A stretch of 52,723 nt of DNA, taken from Bacillota bacterium. GTDB taxonomy: Bacteria > Bacillota_I > Bacilli_A > Erysipelotrichales > Erysipelotrichaceae. Position numbers and translations under genes: made by a program. The stretch is taken from positions 1 through 52,723 of the forward strand of contig JAJZTY010000002.1 in the NCBI GenBank assembly GCA_021847325.1. The letters run 5' to 3'. Positions within the stretch are counted from its first letter, which is position 1; each line of letters begins with the position of its first letter. Below are positions 35,304 to 44,368 of the stretch, piece after piece. The notes beneath the pieces are model-generated. The model did not search any database. It was not told the DNA's origin and saw nothing but the letters and a program-made list of their open reading frames with translations.

Positions 35304-36200
35304 TTATTTTTTTGTAACTGAATGACCACCAAATGCATTTCGTAAAGCTGAAACAACCTTACCCGCAAATGTGTCATTTTGTTTTGAACGATATCGCATC
35401 ATAAGCGATAAACTAATTACAGGCGTTGGAACTTTTAGCTGTAAAGCTTGTTCAACTGTCCATTGAGCTTCTCCACTTGAGTCAGAAGCACCTGTAATCA
35501 TGTCTAGTTTTGGATCGTTTTTAAATGATAGTTCCATTAACTCAACTAGCCAAGATCGAATCACAGAACCATTATTCCAAACTCGAGCAACTTTCTCAAA
35601 ATCAAAGTCATATTCACTCGCCTCTAGAACTTCAAATCCTTCACCAATGGCTTGCATCATTCCATATTCAATCCCATTGTGGACCATCTTTAAGTAATGA
35701 CCACTTCCTGACTTCCCAGCATATAGGCAACCATTTTCAACTGAGATAGCTTGGAATACATCTTTCAAATGATTAAACACTTCTTCTTCTCCACCAATCA
35801 TTAGGCAAGCACCACCTCGTGCACCTGAGGTACCTCCTGAAGTCCCACAATCAAGGAAATGAATCCCCATTTCTTTTAATTGTTTTGCATGTCTTAGTGA
35901 ATCTTGATAAAACGAATTTCCCCCATCAATAATAATGTCACCTGCTTGGCATAATTGACTTACCTGATGAATCACACTGTCTGTAATCTTACCTGCAGGA
36001 ACCATTACCCAAATGATTTTTCGATCACTGAATGACTGTGTGAAATCATTCAAATTTTCATATACGGTTAAACCACATTCTACTGCACCTTGACGCATTG
36101 CCGGATTAACATCATATCCAATTACATCAATTCCGTTATCGCGTAGGTTCATCATGAGGTTTAATCCCATTTTACCTAAGCCTATCATTCCAATCTGCAT
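35304..36200 (-). CDS. 6-phosphogluconate dehydrogenase, short GntZ/YqeC type
   Basis: A 298-residue NAD(P)-dependent dehydrogenase, shorter than the usual form of about 470 residues. GLGKMGLNLMMNL at residue 7 binds the dinucleotide, DCGTSGG near residue 118 and HNGIEYGMMQAIGEG near residue 177 are substrate-binding, with the catalytic Lys at KMVHNG. It would decarboxylate 6-phosphogluconate to ribulose-5-phosphate. GGAGGG four bases before the ATG at 36200 fixes the start. It is the first gene of the PTS operon. Confidence 0.88.
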   Translation of the reverse strand: MQIGMIGLGKMGLNLMMNLRDNGIDVIGYDVNPAMRQGAVECGLTVYENLNDFTQSFSDRKIIWVMVPAGKITDSVIHQVSQLCQAGDIIIDGGNSFYQDSLRHAKQLKEMGIHFLDCGTSGGTSGARGGACLMIGGEEEVFNHLKDVFQAISVENGCLYAGKSGSGHYLKMVHNGIEYGMMQAIGEGFEVLEASEYDFDFEKVARVWNNGSVIRSWLVELMELSFKNDPKLDMITGASDSSGEAQWTVEQALQLKVPTPVISLSLMMRYRSKQNDTFAGKVVSALRNAFGGHSVTKK

Positions 36201-36252
36201 ACATCCCTCCAGTAATAACATAATTAATCTGCACGTCTTATGTCTTGAACAG

Positions 36253-36280
36253 AGTATACATTAAATGTAAGTGGTTACAA
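36253..36280 (-). promoter_or_regulatory. Promoter of the PTS operon, with overlapping cre-like site
   Basis: Minus-strand TTGTAA (36275-36280), 16-base spacer, TATACT (36253-36258). TGTAAGTGGTTACA at 36266-36279 matches the CcpA cre consensus at all but the central base pairs and covers the -35 box. A second palindrome, TGGTTA-CAA-TAACCA (36272-36286), overlaps it. Glucose repression through CcpA is therefore likely. Confidence 0.55.
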
Positions 36281-36290
36281 TAACCATTTT

Positions 36291-36395
36291 TTTCTGTTGT
36301 CAAAGAGAAATTTTTGATTTATCACTTTTTTCCTTAGATAAAGAGAAAATATTGATTAATTCAAAATTTCCGTTGTTAAAGTGGAAAAAATGATT
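36291..36395. repeat. Three direct repeats with exact 38-bp period upstream of the PTS promoter
   Basis: Units of about 29 bp start at 36291, 36329 and 36367. Each has a core T/CAAAG-A/T-G-A/G-AAA followed by an AT stretch and TGATT. The cores at 36301-36319, 36339-36357 and 36377-36395 agree at 15-16 of 19 positions between neighbours. They lie directly upstream of the -35 box, suggesting binding sites for an activator that covers one face of the helix or contacts itself at regular distance. Confidence 0.7.
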
Positions 36396-36410
36396 ATTAG
36401 TTCAATAAGC

Positions 36411-36439
36411 ATAATAAAAGGGTTAATTAACTAACCCTT
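36411..36439 (-). terminator. Terminator of the PRD regulator gene
   Basis: AAGGGTTA (36418-36425) pairs with TAACCCTT (36432-36439); a TTTTATTAT tail follows on the minus strand. It overlaps the stop codon. Confidence 0.75.
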
Positions 36440-38337
36440 AATATATATTTCTTAAATTCATCTACAGATTTACTTTGGACTAATCGATGCATAAGTGATC
36501 CATTTGCTAATATCATGGTTAGTGGGTTAGCTAATAACATTAACTGTGGATATCTCTTCGGAAATAAGAACACAAAGATAATTTTAACCTTCGAGCCATT
36601 CCATGTGAATGCCTTAGATGGAATAATAATCATGATACTTGGTTCAGTTCTTTCATCATCATAGAAACGAATCAATGCGGCTTGTTGACGAACTGAAGAG
36701 AAATATCGTTCATGACTATCATGCACTTCTTTTCGCAATGTGACCCTTTGGATACTATTCATCTTTTCTACATCCGCTATAAAATTTATAACTTCTTTAA
36801 TATTTTTGACAGGCACATTGTGGAAGAATCGATCTTGTTTAATATGATCTAGTAGAACTAATAGTCTCTCATTCTTATCTAGTATTCTAAACTTTAAGTT
36901 AGGAATAATGGTTTCATAATCCGATAGATTAGGATAGAAGATAACATTATTCTCCGCTTGCGCAAAACGTTCCATATCCGTCACAATCATGAGATTCGGT
37001 TGTCTAAGTTGATTTGCATCAATCGTGTTACTGATATTAATGGCATACGTATATTGTTCAACTTCTTTGCGTAAACGGCGGGCTAAGGCTTGAGCCATCG
37101 CCTCACCCTTTTCTGATACAATCATGAGCGTTCTACGATCAACCGTTGGCGCGTAGGAGAATTCATTGTTAAAGAAGAAGGCTAGTGTTAAGATATCATT
37201 TCGATTAAATTTAACACTTTGTTCAGATTCCACAAATTCCGCAAATAGAATAGCACATTCCAATGCGATCATCATTTCATCATCTACCGTAACTAAGTCA
37301 ATATCTCGTTCTAAGAAACCAATATTCTTTTGATTGGTAACCATGATTAATAATAAGGCAAGTTTCTTATTTAGATTAATTGGGGAATCAATAAGATTGT
37401 TGTATGGTTCAAAAGTTTGATCCATGAAATTTGTGACTAAGTTTGAGTTATTTGAATAACTTGTCATAAATTGATCTTTATATAACTGATCCAAATGACT
37501 CTTTTCATACAGTAATGAAATAAACAAGGATAAAAATTGCACTTCAAATGAATCTTGATTTGCACCAATTAATTCTAATATTTCTTCAGATGGGGCTATT
37601 AAACGATTAAATATCTTTAATCGACTCACCACATTATCAATACGATGACCTCTTGAAATACGATTATACGATAAAGCCATATAAATTCTTAGACTGTTTA
37701 AATTAACCTCTGAAATGACAATATGGTACTTGTTGATAATCTTACGAATAATCTCAAACTTTTGTATCGGTAAGTCTTCAATCGAAAACCCAAAAGATGT
37801 TTTGAATAAGTATTCTAATGTGCGATGTGACTGTAATATTTCAAAATAACGAGTAAATGTTAATCGTTTTGCGTATTCATCTCCTTCAAACAAATAACCT
37901 TTACCCGGTTTTATTTGTAAGTTTAATTTATTTTCTTTTGTACTGGATTTTATTTCATCAACTAACTTTACGATTGCACGCTTAGGTGAGTATAAATGAA
38001 TCGACAACATCTCTTGAGTTACATATTCTTCTTGGAGTAATAAGTAACAAATTATAAATGCCTTTTGAGTTACTGTATCTTCTAAAGGAGAAAACTCATA
38101 GATTCTTTGATAAAGTTCTTCTTTGTCTTTCGCATCTTTAACAGTAATCGCATACCCAAACCCACGTTTTGATATAAGTTGTATTTTAGTTCGACGTAAG
38201 TATTCATCTAAGATCTTCATCTCATTTTGAACTGTTTTAGTACTTATATCTAAACGATACGAAAAATACTCACTGTCTAAGTAAGTATCTGATTCCAATA
38301 ATATTCGTAATATAATCTTCTGTCGATTTGTTATCAT
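36427..38337 (-). CDS. BglG/LicR-like PRD-type transcriptional regulator
   Basis: A 636-residue multi-domain regulator. An N-terminal winged helix (residues 1-65: ILLESDTYLDSEYFSYRLDI) is followed by a second HTH-like segment near 85-140, two PRD-like helical domains (about 175-390), a IIB-like segment (LMIVSEKGEAMAQALARRL near 427) and a IIA-like C-terminus. The usual PRD histidines are not obvious (for example LRIYMALSYNRIS), so PTS phosphorylation control may be altered. It has no sigma-54 activator domain. It lies directly upstream of the PTS operon and is its likely regulator. A TTG at 38346 is an alternative start. Confidence 0.8.
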   Translation of the reverse strand: MITNRQKIILRILLESDTYLDSEYFSYRLDISTKTVQNEMKILDEYLRRTKIQLISKRGFGYAITVKDAKDKEELYQRIYEFSPLEDTVTQKAFIICYLLLQEEYVTQEMLSIHLYSPKRAIVKLVDEIKSSTKENKLNLQIKPGKGYLFEGDEYAKRLTFTRYFEILQSHRTLEYLFKTSFGFSIEDLPIQKFEIIRKIINKYHIVISEVNLNSLRIYMALSYNRISRGHRIDNVVSRLKIFNRLIAPSEEILELIGANQDSFEVQFLSLFISLLYEKSHLDQLYKDQFMTSYSNNSNLVTNFMDQTFEPYNNLIDSPINLNKKLALLLIMVTNQKNIGFLERDIDLVTVDDEMMIALECAILFAEFVESEQSVKFNRNDILTLAFFFNNEFSYAPTVDRRTLMIVSEKGEAMAQALARRLRKEVEQYTYAINISNTIDANQLRQPNLMIVTDMERFAQAENNVIFYPNLSDYETIIPNLKFRILDKNERLLVLLDHIKQDRFFHNVPVKNIKEVINFIADVEKMNSIQRVTLRKEVHDSHERYFSSVRQQAALIRFYDDERTEPSIMIIIPSKAFTWNGSKVKIIFVFLFPKRYPQLMLLANPLTMILANGSLMHRLVQSKSVDEFKKYILRVS

Positions 38338-38384
38338 GTTGCCCAAATTTAAACATATTTTAACTTTTTTGACAAGCTATTCAA

Positions 38385-38412
38385 AAAAGACGAAATGAAT
38401 CGTCTTTTTTAG
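38385..38412. terminator. Terminator after the DUF1232 gene
   Basis: AAAAAAGACGA/TCGTCTTTTTT hairpin with A/T runs on both sides. It overlaps the end of the DUF1232 gene. Confidence 0.8.
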
Positions 38413-38819
38413 TTCTTATTGAGTCTATTATCCACATCTTCTAATTCTTTATGATCGAAATCCCCAAACCAATCCTTAAGTTTAGATTTTGCCTTTAACT
38501 TAATATCTTCATCCACATACAACGCAACTGCGATTAAGACAGATATTAAAGCAGTCAAATCATCTGAAAATCCTACCACCGGTATAAAATCTGGAATAAT
38601 ATCAATCGGTAAGATAAAGTAACCTAAACCACCAATAATAATCGATTTTGCGATAGGTGGAGTTGTGCTTTTTTGAAGAGTATAAAAGAGTAATAACGCT
38701 AAATAGATAAGCTTAATACCAGCACTCTTCGCAAACTTAAGAATCTTATCAAACAATTTTTCTTCTGAATAAGCATCATGATACTTCTCATCTTTTAGTT
38801 CTTTAATATCCATTTTCAA
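38409..38819 (-). CDS. DUF1232 family membrane protein (YkvA-like)
   Basis: A 136-residue protein with the DUF1232 hallmark YFILPIDIIPDFIPVVGFSDDLTAL at about residues 67-91, in two membrane helices, and a charged, lysine-rich C-terminus. Function of the family is unknown. It forms a single-gene unit ended by a strong terminator. Confidence 0.85.
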   Translation of the reverse strand: MKMDIKELKDEKYHDAYSEEKLFDKILKFAKSAGIKLIYLALLLFYTLQKSTTPPIAKSIIIGGLGYFILPIDIIPDFIPVVGFSDDLTALISVLIAVALYVDEDIKLKAKSKLKDWFGDFDHKELEDVDNRLNKN

Positions 38820-38858
38820 CCTCGCTCTATTTACACAGATTATACCATTTAATATGAA

Positions 38859-39338
38859 TTAAACTGTATCTTTGACTGTTATCTTCTTAATCATAATCAA
38901 ACATGGATTCCATTCATCCCATAAGGTTGGAAATACTTCTAACTTCTTAAACCCTACATTCTTATAGAATGAAATCGTTTGATCATATTCAGGATACTTT
39001 CCTTCATCGACTGTTTTAACTTGAATATACGAATATCGTTCTTTTGCGTATTCTTCAAATTGTTTAAATAATAATTTACCTATCCCTTTATGATGATACT
39101 CTTTTTTAACTCCCATACAATGAATCTCACAAGTATCAGGGCTTGTTTCTTTTAGGGTTATAAATCCTGTTAATTGATTATCGTAATACGCTGAAAATAA
39201 CACGAGATGCTTGGATTGTTCGATGTATTCTTTTGTGCTATCGGGTAGTCCAAACCAATCTGGTAGATCTAATAGAATTTCTTCTACAATCTTTGTTTTC
39301 TCATCTGATTGCGTTATTTCATGTATAAGAATATTCAT
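38859..39338 (-). CDS. GNAT family N-acetyltransferase
   Basis: A 159-residue acetyltransferase. Acetyl-CoA motif A CMGVKKEYHHKGIGKLLFKQF lies at about residues 75-95 and the following segment YDQTISFYKNVGFKKLEVF is the usual C-terminal GNAT block. The acceptor is unknown. It lies 16 bases downstream of the XRE regulator gene, so the two may be co-transcribed and the acetyltransferase controlled by it. Confidence 0.87.
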   Translation of the reverse strand: MNILIHEITQSDEKTKIVEEILLDLPDWFGLPDSTKEYIEQSKHLVLFSAYYDNQLTGFITLKETSPDTCEIHCMGVKKEYHHKGIGKLLFKQFEEYAKERYSYIQVKTVDEGKYPEYDQTISFYKNVGFKKLEVFPTLWDEWNPCLIMIKKITVKDTV

Positions 39339-39354
39339 CTTATTTGTTCCTCTT

Positions 39355-39915
39355 TTATAAGCTTAGTGCGATAAATGCCATTAGTAAGCCTACTATTAAT
39401 CCACCTAAAACCTTTAAGACATTCTCAAACATCAAACGTTTCTTACGTTGTTTTTGTGTATCTCTATTCACATCTTTCCCATCCATATAATCGACTATTT
39501 CTTGGTAAGTTTGAATGTTTAATTTCTTTTTAAGAACTTCTAATTGATATGCACAGTAAAACATACCCAGCATAAATAATCCAAAGAATGGTAATGTCGC
39601 ATAAAATCCAATTCGTTTTAATAGCGCAAGTGATAAAAACATAAGAATCATTGTGACTAACATTCCAATACTATACTGATTCATCTTCTTATTTGATAAT
39701 TCATCTTTCATCTTTTCAAGATCTCCTTTGACCAGTTCATCGAGAGTAACGTTGAATAGATTGCTTAATAAAAATAGACTGTGTAAATCCGGATAGCTTT
39801 TCTCTGTTTCCCAATTTGAAATGGTTTGACGAGAGACAAATACTTTCTCTGCTAAATCGTCTTGAGACCAGTTTTGGACTTTACGATAATTCTTTATTTG
39901 TGTCGCGATATTCAT
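39355..39915 (-). CDS. XRE-family regulator with C-terminal membrane segments
   Basis: A 186-residue protein. The N-terminal 65 residues are a Cro/CI-type helix-turn-helix (NWSQDDLAEKVFVSRQTISNWE). Two adjacent hydrophobic segments (about 78-125) and one at the C-terminus (about 165-185) would anchor it in the membrane. The longer frame from 39939 is not favoured because AAAGGAG stands five bases before the ATG at 39915. Target unknown. Confidence 0.85.
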   Translation of the reverse strand: MNIATQIKNYRKVQNWSQDDLAEKVFVSRQTISNWETEKSYPDLHSLFLLSNLFNVTLDELVKGDLEKMKDELSNKKMNQYSIGMLVTMILMFLSLALLKRIGFYATLPFFGLFMLGMFYCAYQLEVLKKKLNIQTYQEIVDYMDGKDVNRDTQKQRKKRLMFENVLKVLGGLIVGLLMAFIALSL

Positions 39916-39985
39916 AATTACTCCTTTTAATAAACTCATCTTAGTAAGAATGGTTAATTCTGTCTGTCAAAAGTCTTTGTCATAG

Positions 39986-40008
39986 ACAAAAAAAGCACAT
40001 GTCGTGCT
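39986..40008 (-). terminator. Terminator of the 267-residue gene
   Basis: AAGCAC/GTGCTT hairpin followed on the minus strand by seven T residues. Confidence 0.8.
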
Positions 40009-40012
40009 TATT

Positions 40013-40816
40013 TTACATTCTCCACATCTCACTATACATCAAGAATTGGACATGATCCGCATTGAGCTTCGCAAGATGACGTTGTTTACGTACATCACCT
40101 TCACAATCTTGAAGTAAGAGATTTCGATTCATCATCGTATGCACATACACCATTTTCTTGAGTAAAAACCAATGTACAACAGCAGGATAGATCACTGTTT
40201 CTTTATTCTCTACGAGTGTCACATTGTCCTTAACATTATTTTGAATATTAAGGGATACCGATTGGATGACTTCCAATAAATGGTTATAGTTACGGAAAAC
40301 ATCTGAATCTAACATACGTTGAACGGCACCTGCTTTAAGGCGTTCATTGTGTAGTTTATCCATTGCTTTAAATAGATTAGGATGTTCCGTATTACACGAT
40401 ACACATTGATTCTTTACATTCTCTAAGATAGAACCTTGTTCAGTTAGGGCTAAGTAATATCCCTTGGCTAAGATATACACATCCTCTTTACCCTCTAACA
40501 AGATTAATCCACACATTTCTTTATCTTCATTTAAACCATAGACAAAATAGGGACATACAAACTGATAATCAGGGATTTTTTGAATATCTTTGTAACGAAT
40601 AATTTGATTCGAGATTAAGCTATGATTAATGTTAAAGCGATAGTTGACTAGGATACGAAAATCACAATCCTTCTCTAATATTGTTTTAAACAAATTTAGT
40701 TGGGGATGATCTTCTTCTAGGCTTGCGACATAATCTTCGAGAAATCCATTAAATTCACAATTTGGATTCCCCCTTCGTTGGTCAAGAATTTGCGTTAGTG
40801 TTACAAAAGATTCCAT
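40013..40816 (-). CDS. Protein of unknown function, 267 residues
   Basis: I do not recognise this protein. It is soluble, mixed alpha/beta in appearance, and has no signal peptide or membrane span. Four cysteines stand out, including a CVSC pair near residue 137 and Cys20. It opens MESFVTLTQILDQRRGNPNC and ends with a hydrophobic and methionine-rich stretch (VHWFLLKKMVYVHTMMNRNL). It starts two bases after an EamA transporter gene and is co-transcribed with it. Ends at a strong terminator. Confidence 0.7.
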   Translation of the reverse strand: MESFVTLTQILDQRRGNPNCEFNGFLEDYVASLEEDHPQLNLFKTILEKDCDFRILVNYRFNINHSLISNQIIRYKDIQKIPDYQFVCPYFVYGLNEDKEMCGLILLEGKEDVYILAKGYYLALTEQGSILENVKNQCVSCNTEHPNLFKAMDKLHNERLKAGAVQRMLDSDVFRNYNHLLEVIQSVSLNIQNNVKDNVTLVENKETVIYPAVVHWFLLKKMVYVHTMMNRNLLLQDCEGDVRKQRHLAKLNADHVQFLMYSEMWRM

Positions 40817-40818
40817 TA

Positions 40819-41685
40819 TTATCCTCCCTTTATTTGGAGAAACAATCGTGGTCCTAACTCAATCGTTACGACCGCCAATAACATCAGACTGCCTCCCACC
40901 AAAACATTTAATGTAAAGGGTTCATTCAATAAGAAGATTGCCCCTAAACTACCAAATAAAGACTCAAGCGTTAATAATAATCCAGATATCGTAGGGCTAA
41001 CACGTTGTTGGCCATAGAGTTGTAAAAATAAAGCTAACCCACTACTTATAATACCCGCATATAGGACATAAATCCAACCCAAAGTAGGAATTCCTTGACC
41101 ATTGAATCCAGCGAAGATGAACCCCAATACACCCATTGTGAATGATTGAATCATCGCAACAGGTATTACATCATCGTGTCGAATCACATGATTTAGGAAT
41201 ATGATATGAAACGCAAACAACCATGCACAACCAATCAATAATATATCACCCACATTAACGGTTAAAGCACCATTCAACGTGAGAAACGCAGTCCCAATGA
41301 CCGCAAAGAATATAGCGAGAAGAACACTTTTCGTTGCCTTTTGTCTTTTCCAAAGTATGACAGGAATAAACACAACATATAGAACTGTTATAAAGGACGA
41401 GTTACTGACAGTGGACAATTGTTGACCATACGTCTGAAACGCCATCCCAATAAACAAGATAAAGCCAGCTAAGATACTTTCTAAGATCAATAATCGATTC
41501 TTCCAAAATTGTTTCTTTAAGGCAAATCCACTTAGAGCTATTCCAGAGAGTAATCCACGCATACCAAGTAGCACAAAGGGCGTCCATCCAACTTCCATTG
41601 CCTTTTCAACTGCCACAAAACTAATACCCCAAAGAAAAGCGGCTGTAAACAAGGCCATTTTTCCGTACAATGCGTTATTTTTCAT
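40819..41685 (-). CDS. EamA/DMT-family transporter
   Basis: A 288-residue membrane protein with ten predicted spans, in two EamA repeats of about 140 residues. The first repeat starts AAFLWGISFVAVEKAM, the second includes SGLALFLQLYGQQRVSPT and LLTLESLFGSLGAIFLLNEP, which are the standard signatures. It would export or exchange a small metabolite. AAGGGAG four bases before the ATG marks the start. It is divergent from addB. Confidence 0.88.
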   Translation of the reverse strand: MKNNALYGKMALFTAAFLWGISFVAVEKAMEVGWTPFVLLGMRGLLSGIALSGFALKKQFWKNRLLILESILAGFILFIGMAFQTYGQQLSTVSNSSFITVLYVVFIPVILWKRQKATKSVLLAIFFAVIGTAFLTLNGALTVNVGDILLIGCAWLFAFHIIFLNHVIRHDDVIPVAMIQSFTMGVLGFIFAGFNGQGIPTLGWIYVLYAGIISSGLALFLQLYGQQRVSPTISGLLLTLESLFGSLGAIFLLNEPFTLNVLVGGSLMLLAVVTIELGPRLFLQIKGG

Positions 41686-41731
41686 AAAACTCCCTTAAAT
41701 ATACCTTATAATTATACTTGAGGATTTAAAG

Positions 41732-44368
41732 ATGAACAAGTCTATAATAACGACAGTTATCACACAAAAACACGCTCAGAAAGCCGTGATTAAGCATTTT
41801 ATGGAAGAAAACCCAGTCTTAGTCGGGACTGAGTTTTTAGATTGGAATACTTTGATTAAATCAAATTCGATTACTCCTTCCAATTTAGATTATTTCTGGC
41901 GATGTGCGACATTGATCCATTCTCATAAGAAAGGATTTCCTATCTTATCTAAGAGTTTAAATTATCCAAGCAGTGTGGATGAGTTTATCCGATTTATGGA
42001 AGAAATGGCTGATGAGACGATTAATTTAGAGGATTGTCCAGACACTTCGAATAAGGATAAAGAATTAAAAGAACTTCTTAGATTATTAGATCCTAAGACA
42101 CATCCAAAATGGATATGTTTGAATCAATTTAATACCATAAATGACGCAAGTCATATCAAGATTATTCCATTCTATCAAAGTTATTCCCTTAGAAATCAAA
42201 TCCATAAACTCATAGATAAAGGTGCACAACTTTTACCTTTAGAGAAAGTTGAACCAAAATACGAAGCTTATTACGCTAAGAATCCTAGAATGGAAGCCTA
42301 TGGGGTTGTCCAAAAGATTGCGCAATCACACATCGATTACGATAAAACAGTGATTGTATGTCTAGATCCTGAAACGATTGAACCTTTAACTCATTATTTA
42401 ACTCAATGTGAGATACCTTATACCTATCAAAAATCTAAGACACTTATTGAATCCAGACAATTGATTGATTGTTTGAATTTCGTTTTAAATCCGAATATGG
42501 ATAAATTATTGGATGTGATTAAGAGTGGATTAATCCAAAGTGAAGTTACCCTACAACTCTTACAATACATTGAAATCGCATCTCCGAATCTCAGTGATTT
42601 TAATCAACCCTTTACGCATCTAAAAGATACTTTAGTAGAGAATGATATTTGGGATATACGTAGTATTAAGCATCTTCTAGATATCGAGCGTAAGAGTGAA
42701 TTGATACGAAAAGATTATCTACCTCTGATTAATTTTGATGTGACTTCTTCCATGGATGAAATGATTAAGCAGTTATTTAAGTTATTTGTGTCTTATTCCA
42801 AGAATACAAGCGCATTAAATACCTTAAGACAATGTCTACAAACATCACTTCCTTATTTAAACTCTCTCGATATGATCCCATATCTCATCCATCAATTAGA
42901 ACAGTTATCTCTCTCTGAGACCAGTACAACTGGAATACAGATTGTTGGGCTTAAGGATGCGATGATTCCGTATATGGATCAAATGTTTGTGTTGGGATGT
43001 TCATCGAAGAATTATCCTCAATATCCTGTTCATAGTGGGTTCTTTGATGAAGTGTATTTTAATCAGTTGATAAAAGATACTTCGAGTGAACGTTATCTTT
43101 GGCATATGACGCAATTAGAGACTATCTTCTCTTTATCAAAAAATACTTGTTTTACCTATTCCGTTGGAAATTATGAAGGAAAAGGATCATCCCTATCCTT
43201 TGAGATTGAAGACTTCTTGAAGCGTAAGAAGGGGCCCTCCTTTTCTCCACTTGAACTCATCGAATCAGAAGTTAAACATGAACGTGAGTTTAAACTCAAT
43301 CCAACTATTTCTAAACAACTTTTCTTTAAAGACAATAACCTCTATGGAAGTGTTTCTTCCTTTGAGAGTTTTTTCCGTTGTCCATACCAATACTATTTAA
43401 AATCAGGTTTAAAACTCTATGTTCAAAAACCTTTTACGATTGATAATTCATTGATGGGCACCATATCTCATGCCGTATTTGAACACAGTGTGAAAGATGC
43501 TGGTAAAGATTATCCTAATTATGGATTAAGGCATTTAGATGATACATTGGATCCCATGTTTGATGATTTGAAACGCTTATATCCTAAACAAGTTTCACGA
43601 ATTAATTCGATTCAATCTCGTTCTAAACAACTCATTAAAGAGAGTTTAATTCATTTTAGTGAGTTAGAGAAACATACACAGTATGAACCTCTTCAAGTAG
43701 AGGTTGAGTTTAATCAATCAATACATGTTGATAATGATAAACTGGTACATCTTAAAGGATATATCGATCGCGTGGATGCGCATGGTGAGTATTTTAGAAT
43801 TGTAGATTATAAGAGTAGTGCTAAGTCACTCAAAGAATCATCAGTCCTCAGTGGGAATAAGCTACAACTACCTACCTACGCCTTATTTGGAAAAGAACTA
43901 TTTGATCGTATAGCGTCTGGCATATACTACGCGTCATTTGGGCAGAAGAATACGGTACCAATTGAACCTTATACGTATGCTAAGTCTAAAGGGATAACTG
44001 AGCTTACCCATAAAGATTATGAAGAAGAATATAAAAAGACTAAACAATGGGTGGGTTATACCTTTGACGATGAACAGGGTCAAGATGATACAGCGTCATT
44101 TATTAGTGGATTAAAACTAAAGAATGGGGTTGTGTCTCGTAGTAAAAAAGTATCCTTAGACTTACTTAATCAAGCCATACATGAACTCTATACTCTTCTC
44201 TATCATTCACTTGAAGAAGGAATCATTGATAAAGATGTGGTTAAAGATGGATGTAAGTATTGCGACTATAAGGCAATATGTCAGTTTAGAGGCGAAGAGA
44301 AAGATGAACGAAATCGTACAAGCATCAAATCTATTCTAGAAGGAGCGAGCGATGAAACGGAGTCCTGA
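41732..44368 (+). CDS. addB: AddB/RexB helicase-nuclease subunit
   Basis: An 878-residue partner of AddA. The C-terminal PD-(D/E)xK nuclease has the Asp and Lys in FRIVDYKSS (about residue 687-695). Four cysteines for an iron-sulfur cluster are at RCPYQYY (about residue 551) and GCKYCDYKAIC (about 846-856). It is shorter than the Bacillus form of about 1,160 residues and the N-terminus shows no Walker A loop, so it resembles RexB of lactic acid bacteria. Its end overlaps addA by 17 bases. Confidence 0.88.
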   Translation: MNKSIITTVITQKHAQKAVIKHFMEENPVLVGTEFLDWNTLIKSNSITPSNLDYFWRCATLIHSHKKGFPILSKSLNYPSSVDEFIRFMEEMADETINLEDCPDTSNKDKELKELLRLLDPKTHPKWICLNQFNTINDASHIKIIPFYQSYSLRNQIHKLIDKGAQLLPLEKVEPKYEAYYAKNPRMEAYGVVQKIAQSHIDYDKTVIVCLDPETIEPLTHYLTQCEIPYTYQKSKTLIESRQLIDCLNFVLNPNMDKLLDVIKSGLIQSEVTLQLLQYIEIASPNLSDFNQPFTHLKDTLVENDIWDIRSIKHLLDIERKSELIRKDYLPLINFDVTSSMDEMIKQLFKLFVSYSKNTSALNTLRQCLQTSLPYLNSLDMIPYLIHQLEQLSLSETSTTGIQIVGLKDAMIPYMDQMFVLGCSSKNYPQYPVHSGFFDEVYFNQLIKDTSSERYLWHMTQLETIFSLSKNTCFTYSVGNYEGKGSSLSFEIEDFLKRKKGPSFSPLELIESEVKHEREFKLNPTISKQLFFKDNNLYGSVSSFESFFRCPYQYYLKSGLKLYVQKPFTIDNSLMGTISHAVFEHSVKDAGKDYPNYGLRHLDDTLDPMFDDLKRLYPKQVSRINSIQSRSKQLIKESLIHFSELEKHTQYEPLQVEVEFNQSIHVDNDKLVHLKGYIDRVDAHGEYFRIVDYKSSAKSLKESSVLSGNKLQLPTYALFGKELFDRIASGIYYASFGQKNTVPIEPYTYAKSKGITELTHKDYEEEYKKTKQWVGYTFDDEQGQDDTASFISGLKLKNGVVSRSKKVSLDLLNQAIHELYTLLYHSLEEGIIDKDVVKDGCKYCDYKAICQFRGEEKDERNRTSIKSILEGASDETES

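Noticed and set aside
36291-36395. Regular repeats that could suggest a CRISPR array
   Set aside because: Only three degenerate units with 9-bp gaps, no cas genes, and placement next to a promoter fit regulator sites instead.
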